Assembly (NCBI GenBank): GCA_009782695.1
Contig: WRIO01000046.1
Location: forward strand, 1-7,523
Reading direction: 5' to 3'
Source: Candidatus Cloacimonadota bacterium
Lineage (GTDB): Bacteria > Cloacimonadota > Cloacimonadia > Cloacimonadales > WRIO01
Length of the DNA: 7,523 nucleotides
This document shows, piece after piece, positions 4,901-7,523 of the stretch. Under the pieces are notes generated by a model. That model searched no databases. It was not told where the DNA came from and saw nothing but the letters and a program-made list of their open reading frames with translations. How positions within the stretch are numbered: the stretch's first letter is position 1; every line of letters starts with the position of its first letter. The translations under genes and the position numbers were made by a program.

Positions 4901-7434
4901 GACCGATCGCTCCAAAAGCTATGGTTGCTCCATATTGGACGGACTTGGTGGTTGGAGGCAGTTATGGTGGAGCGATATATACTTATGAAGACACAGTAAA
5001 TCACTCTTTCATCATCCAATGGGATTGCTTAAAGTGGGTAACAGGATATCATGGTAGTCTTGGTTATGCAGGATTTTATGTATCAACTGATAGTGTAACC
5101 TTTCAAGCTATAATATACGATCCTTCTTTCTATCCTACCCCAAAGGGTGATAGTAAAATAAAATTACAATACAAAAGGTGGAATCCTGGCATACCTGGCG
5201 ATTCCAACCAACCTTCAAACTATGTAACTGTCGGCTTTCAAGACCATTCTGAGTTACGGGGATTGACTTATGTTTACAATAATATTTACACTCCTGGTTC
5301 TGCTCCACTATCAAGCGGTATGGCTCTACTGATCACCCAACCCGAGTTTCTAAATGTGGGACCTTATGTCACAGTGAACCAAATAGCGCTACATGACGAG
5401 AATGGCAATGGCATCATAGAAGAAAATGAAAGAGTAGATATAGGTATAAGCTTGATAAATACAGGCACTACCTTAGCCTCAGATGTAAGGGTTACTCTCA
5501 CTTTTGACACACCATTGGTTACAGTGGAACAAGGGTATGGTATTTATGGTGACCTCGATGTTTTAGAATCAAAAACAAATACCGAATATTTCGTTATACG
5601 AACTGCTACAATAATACCTGCAGATATTGTAGCAATAGGAAATTTAAGAATCACATCAAATTTTACAGATCCAGAACCTCAAGAATGGACAAGGCAGATA
5701 TTTTTAAATGTCAAAAAAAGAAGTTTTGAATATATGTCATATATGATAAATGATTATGATGGAAATAACAATGGAGTAGTCGAAGCGGGTGAAGATATAA
5801 AACTGATAATAAACATAAAAAATCCAACTGATCTAGATATAAAAAATGTAACAGGAGTTTTACAAACAAATCACACAAGCATAGTGATACCAGCACATGA
5901 AAGTCAAATAAAGATGATGCTCCCAAATACCTCTTATCAATTTGTTTTCGATGTAAGTATAGGAGAAGACATCCTTGGTTATGATATAGTTCCATTGCTA
6001 TTGACGATGTCAGCAGATGATATTGCTATTACCTCCTATGAGATAAATTTAGGTGTAAATAGAAGCAATATAGTCCTTGAAAACTACTGCTCTACATTGT
6101 TGCCAACTGGATGGCAGATAGTTAACTATTCAAACCAATGGTCAGTGCAGCAAACAAATAATGCGGGTGGAGAAGCACCTGAACTCCGGTTTGTAGGCGT
6201 AAATCAAAATGGTAGCACACAGCTAGTATCTCCACAATTAGACACTAGAAATATAGGTGCTGTCCTTTTATCTTTCAAACATGCAGCAACGATTACTACC
6301 GCAAATAGAGTAAATCTACGAGTCGAAACCAGCCAGCCCGGATCGCCTTGGTCGACTGTATGGTTCCAAAGTTTTATACAAAACTACAGCGGAGTCTCTG
6401 AGAATGTGATAATCACATCTAATCTAAGCAGCGAGTCATTTCGATTTAGGTTCGTCATAGAAGGAGTATTAGCTGATATTATTACTTTTAATTTAGATGA
6501 TATTATATTAGCAGCAGTTTTTGGAAATAGTGCCATCCTAAAGGGCGAAGTGTCTTTCCTTACCACTTTTTTGGATAAAGATAAGTCTATGATAACAGTC
6601 ACAGCAGACAATTTCTCGACAAATGTGCTCGAAAATGGGTCATATACCTTGTATTTATTCCCTACTATATATGAAAAAGTCCATGTCAAAGACCCATATC
6701 TGTATAGTAATGCCTACCTAAACCAAGTTTTTCCTGCTGGACAGATAATCTCTGACAAAGATTTCAGAATAAGATATATGGTCCCTGCATATAATATCAG
6801 AAGTAAGGTAGACGACAATCATGACTTAGTATTGACTTGGGATCACATTTTTGATTACACCGACCGAGCAATGGTATTTGAACATTTCAAAGTATATAGA
6901 CAGACGAATTGTATGGAATTCTCTCATATAGCTACTATTTCCGAACCAGATTCTTATGATGAGGAATATGAAAGACATATATATAAATATCACGAAACAG
7001 CATTAGATATAAACAACAGATATAGATACTATGTTCAAGCCTTTTTTGATGGAAAAGCGAGCGAGATTTCACAAATCAAATATATCGACCCAAATATCGT
7101 TTATGAAGAAGATGACAACCCTTGGGTAGACGAGAAGGATGGAGAAATAGAATATATAAAACTGACAGTACATGGAAATTACCCCAATCCGTTTAACCCT
7201 TCTACTAGCATAAAGTTCACTATTCCAGAAAAAAGTAAGGTTTCTATCAAAATTTATAATATAAAGGGGCAGCTAGTCAAGAATCTAAAAAATGAGATTA
7301 TGGATACAGGAACTCATATCGTGCAGTGGAATGGCGATAATGACCAGGGTAAGCTGGTCGGGTCGGGTATCTATTTCATAAAAGTAGCAGACGAGAAACA
7401 CAGTATAGTTCGAAAATCTGTGTTATTAAAATAG
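1936..7434 (+). CDS. Large secreted C25 (gingipain-like) protein with C-terminal sorting domain
   Basis: This 1832-aa surface or secreted protein is a modular relative of gingipains. Domains in order: signal peptide 1-22 (LQA before TE); C25-type propeptide region about 23-215; C25 core about 233-568; Ig/carboxypeptidase-regulatory-like 576-660; Ig-like repeat with DSLGNNNGEVNPGE (676-689); degenerate Ig-like about 780-888; β domain with SNGW (968-971) about 898-1135; Ig-like repeats about 1144-1261 and 1264-1375; jelly-roll (cleaved-adhesin/MAM-like) 1378-1527; carboxypeptidase-regulatory-like 1533-1613; Fn3-like 1617-1715; acidic linker; FlgD-like sorting domain 1746-1832. The putative nucleophile Cys464 is present, but Leu437 replaces the catalytic His of the G-H-G motif, so proteolysis is doubtful. 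Export is inferred to be Sec followed by a type IX-like system, with the C-terminal domain as signal. The reading frame is unbroken. It is preceded by a good promoter candidate and followed after 13 bases by another exported-protein gene. Domain borders are estimates by eye. Confidence 0.9.
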   Translation: MKKIYHLILVLTGIFQAMFLQATEVRSAINTQTLSNELTRITFTLPDYDFSEYTDEITQTTFQKIVIDEGLSAPLTGFPEVPIFSLSIAVPKNSTISIENVVYGQINTIENIMVYPTQDYENPARTFDFETAFYHTRSVDSCYPEELFFISDIQNIREYEYVSININPMRYYSNRKSLEVIEDMEIIVRHQTTDARPTYQTKRKISKAFEPLYENLLANYNQIRLVDPEYQTPCLLIIYGYNTNMTSLNRLVSWKEQRGFEVHTVSAVTLGSAGSIKNYVQNAYNNWDNPPDYLLLIGRAASTGTLYGVPSNAAPGGQGLTDYNYVQLTTGSQLGDMFVGRLSPNSDGQFERQVEKILAYEQTPFLGGEAWLQRALLVADTSTSGISTQILSKYVKSLILDNNPSHTFSEHYLWNPNPNLSYTQIVQGVNTFNYRGLGGMSNFQVTEANINNPNKLPFCIWVTCNTGNLSDSLIDQITRITPTSGALTGAIGAMGMANNYTHTAWNNVLSGSVYYGLYPGKMATLGQANLFARHFVVQNYANIQFITTANNFASWLNLVGDPTVNVYKSKPEEIFVQIPASLPTGTQGIRFQLTDILGLPIRDAWITICQKNTSHQITYITKAITDNSGVGYVNLDPALIGTAEIVITKSGYVTKKQNIALNIGTTVSVQDYQINDSLGNNNGEVNPGETIMLTINVKNFNTSLENNLSATITSENNLITIINDTATLGPLPAGGVQNYYDAFTFEVSPLFGDKTLIPFTITITNGSDEWQSYLTIPVKGMNLNVMSMTPSQIPINTTASLYFTFINNGTYAGYDLELRFISMSPNLVVMDSTAFLGNVLPGQQVNHSADPFSVFVLPIVFPGIILDADLLIYNNQGYEERIQLKIPVGDRLPTDPTGPCDYGYIIYGSNDITYPDAPIYHWEGIKTRGVNTGIVDNSALVEEGGVNMPLPFIANYYGVEYNQIFICSNGWFVFGDTTQRDFRNLPLPGPIAPKAMVAPYWTDLVVGGSYGGAIYTYEDTVNHSFIIQWDCLKWVTGYHGSLGYAGFYVSTDSVTFQAIIYDPSFYPTPKGDSKIKLQYKRWNPGIPGDSNQPSNYVTVGFQDHSELRGLTYVYNNIYTPGSAPLSSGMALLITQPEFLNVGPYVTVNQIALHDENGNGIIEENERVDIGISLINTGTTLASDVRVTLTFDTPLVTVEQGYGIYGDLDVLESKTNTEYFVIRTATIIPADIVAIGNLRITSNFTDPEPQEWTRQIFLNVKKRSFEYMSYMINDYDGNNNGVVEAGEDIKLIINIKNPTDLDIKNVTGVLQTNHTSIVIPAHESQIKMMLPNTSYQFVFDVSIGEDILGYDIVPLLLTMSADDIAITSYEINLGVNRSNIVLENYCSTLLPTGWQIVNYSNQWSVQQTNNAGGEAPELRFVGVNQNGSTQLVSPQLDTRNIGAVLLSFKHAATITTANRVNLRVETSQPGSPWSTVWFQSFIQNYSGVSENVIITSNLSSESFRFRFVIEGVLADIITFNLDDIILAAVFGNSAILKGEVSFLTTFLDKDKSMITVTADNFSTNVLENGSYTLYLFPTIYEKVHVKDPYLYSNAYLNQVFPAGQIISDKDFRIRYMVPAYNIRSKVDDNHDLVLTWDHIFDYTDRAMVFEHFKVYRQTNCMEFSHIATISEPDSYDEEYERHIYKYHETALDINNRYRYYVQAFFDGKASEISQIKYIDPNIVYEEDDNPWVDEKDGEIEYIKLTVHGNYPNPFNPSTSIKFTIPEKSKVSIKIYNIKGQLVKNLKNEIMDTGTHIVQWNGDNDQGKLVGSGIYFIKVADEKHSIVRKSVLLK
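2632..3639 (+). other. C25 peptidase-like core, catalytic His replaced
   Basis: Residues about 233-568 of the large protein carry the C25 fold signature. It opens with PCLLIIYGYNTN and a 'LVSWKEQRGFEVHTV' stretch, then PPDYLLLIGRA, and closes with NLVGDPTVNVY (557-567). Aligned by eye with the gingipain R active site as I remember it (FNYTGHGSE ... LPFIFDVACVNGDF), this protein reads FNYRGLGGM (432-440) and LPFCIWVTCNTGNL (456-469). Cys464 matches the nucleophile, while Leu437 stands where the catalytic His should be. His502, in THTAW, is a possible substitute base but this is speculation. Confidence 0.8.
3940..4272 (+). repeat. Protein-level repeat 1, Ig-like with Asn/Asp-Gly loop
   Basis: Residues 669-779 form a β-rich module opening with D-S-L-G-N-N-N-G-E-V-N-P-G-E, followed by 'I-M-L-T-I-N-V-K-N'. 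The same pattern recurs near residues 1154 and 1273. The acidic/Asn-rich loop resembles a calcium-binding loop, which is an inference. Confidence 0.65.
5365..5718 (+). repeat. Protein-level repeat 2, Ig-like with Asn/Asp-Gly loop
   Basis: Residues 1144-1261 repeat the pattern with D-E-N-G-N-G-I-I-E-E-N-E (1154-1165), followed by 'V-D-I-G-I-S-L-I-N-T-G'. This copy lies just after the SNGW β domain and is the most divergent of the three. Confidence 0.6.
5725..6060 (+). repeat. Protein-level repeat 3, Ig-like with Asn/Asp-Gly loop
   Basis: Residues 1264-1375 open with D-Y-D-G-N-N-N-G-V-V-E-A-G-E (1273-1286), then 'I-K-L-I-I-N-I-K-N'. It is closest to repeat 1, also at DNA level around the loop (GGAAATAA-type stretches at 3969 and 5761). 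The module was probably duplicated within the gene. Confidence 0.65.
7171..7431 (+). other. C-terminal FlgD-like / type IX-style sorting domain
   Basis: Residues 1746-1832 of the large protein contain NYPNPFNPST (1748-1757), 'V-S-I-K-I-Y-N-I-K-G-Q-L-V', a 'G-T-H-I-V-Q-W-N-G-D-N-D-Q-G' turn, 'G-S-G-I-Y-F-I-K-V', and a basic end. This is the standard C-terminal domain of secreted proteins in FCB-group bacteria and is taken as the signal for the Por/type IX secretion route. An acidic linker (about 1724-1739) separates it from the Fn3-like domain. That the host has a type IX system is inferred; no such gene lies in this window. Confidence 0.85.
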
Positions 7435-7447
7435 AAAAGGAAAAGAA

Positions 7448-7523
7448 ATGAAAAAAATTAGTATATTAATATTTATCGCTGCTATGTCGTTGTATTTATT
7501 AAGCTTAGAAACCTTTAATAAAG
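7448..7523 (+). CDS. Exported protein, N-terminal fragment
   Basis: This is the beginning of a plus-strand ORF that runs off the right edge; 25 codons are visible. It opens MKKISILIFIAAMSLYLLSL, a basic start and long hydrophobic run typical of a signal peptide, and no stop occurs before the window ends. A Shine-Dalgarno AAAAGG (7435-7440) sits seven bases upstream of the ATG. The gap to the preceding stop codon is only 13 bases, with no terminator, so it is very probably co-transcribed with the C25-like gene. The function cannot be told from this fragment; another secreted or surface protein is the likely class. Confidence 0.7.
   Translation, partial: MKKISILIFIAAMSLYLLSLETFNK

Noticed and set aside
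5711..5995. Minus-strand open frame rich in Leu, His and Tyr
   Set aside because: It is antisense to the third Ig-like repeat; its composition reflects the AT-rich, Asn/Ile-rich coding strand rather than a gene.
6384..6689. Minus-strand open frame of 101 codons
   Set aside because: It is antisense to the jelly-roll and following domain of the large protein, with no ribosome binding site or family motif.

Overview
The window is AT-rich DNA with long signal-peptide-bearing genes and a C-terminal module of the 'NYPNPFNPST...GSGIYFIKV' type. That module, a gingipain-type (C25) core and a ribosomal protein S20 start of the 'MPNHKS' type suggest a member of the FCB group. Candidatus Cloacimonadota is my best guess, with Ignavibacteria/Marinimicrobia-like lineages or Bacteroidota as alternatives. 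This rests on recalled sequence style, not on a search.

Layout from left to right. Positions 1-74 hold the first 24 codons of rpsT (ribosomal protein S20) on the minus strand, running off the window. A divergent intergenic region (75-308) follows, then a plus-strand gene (309-875) for an unrecognised secreted or membrane-anchored protein of 188 aa. It meets a minus-strand PAP2-family phosphatase gene (872-1669) tail to tail, and the two stop codons share the palindrome TTAA. A second divergent intergenic region (1670-1935) carries a good promoter candidate for the main gene. That gene (1936-7434) encodes a secreted multidomain protein of 1832 aa. In order it has a signal peptide, a C25-type propeptide region, a C25 peptidase-like core, Ig-like modules, a β domain with an SNGW motif, two more Ig-like modules, a jelly-roll (cleaved-adhesin/MAM-like) domain, a carboxypeptidase-regulatory-like domain, an Fn3-like domain and a FlgD-like/type IX-style C-terminal sorting domain. 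Thirteen bases later another signal-peptide-bearing ORF starts (7448) and runs off the right edge, probably in the same operon.

Apart from rpsT, every gene encodes an exported protein, so the region is mainly about the cell envelope and surface. The most notable point is that the C25 core keeps the nucleophile-type Cys (Cys464 in TCNTGNL) but has Leu437 where gingipains have the catalytic His (G-H-G replaced by G-L-G). It may be a pseudopeptidase or use a rearranged active site. Two promoter candidates, for rpsT and for the large gene, share TTGACA-N17-T(A/T)TTTG, hinting at a lineage-specific -10 element. I see no CRISPR array, tRNA, rRNA, insertion sequence or phage gene.
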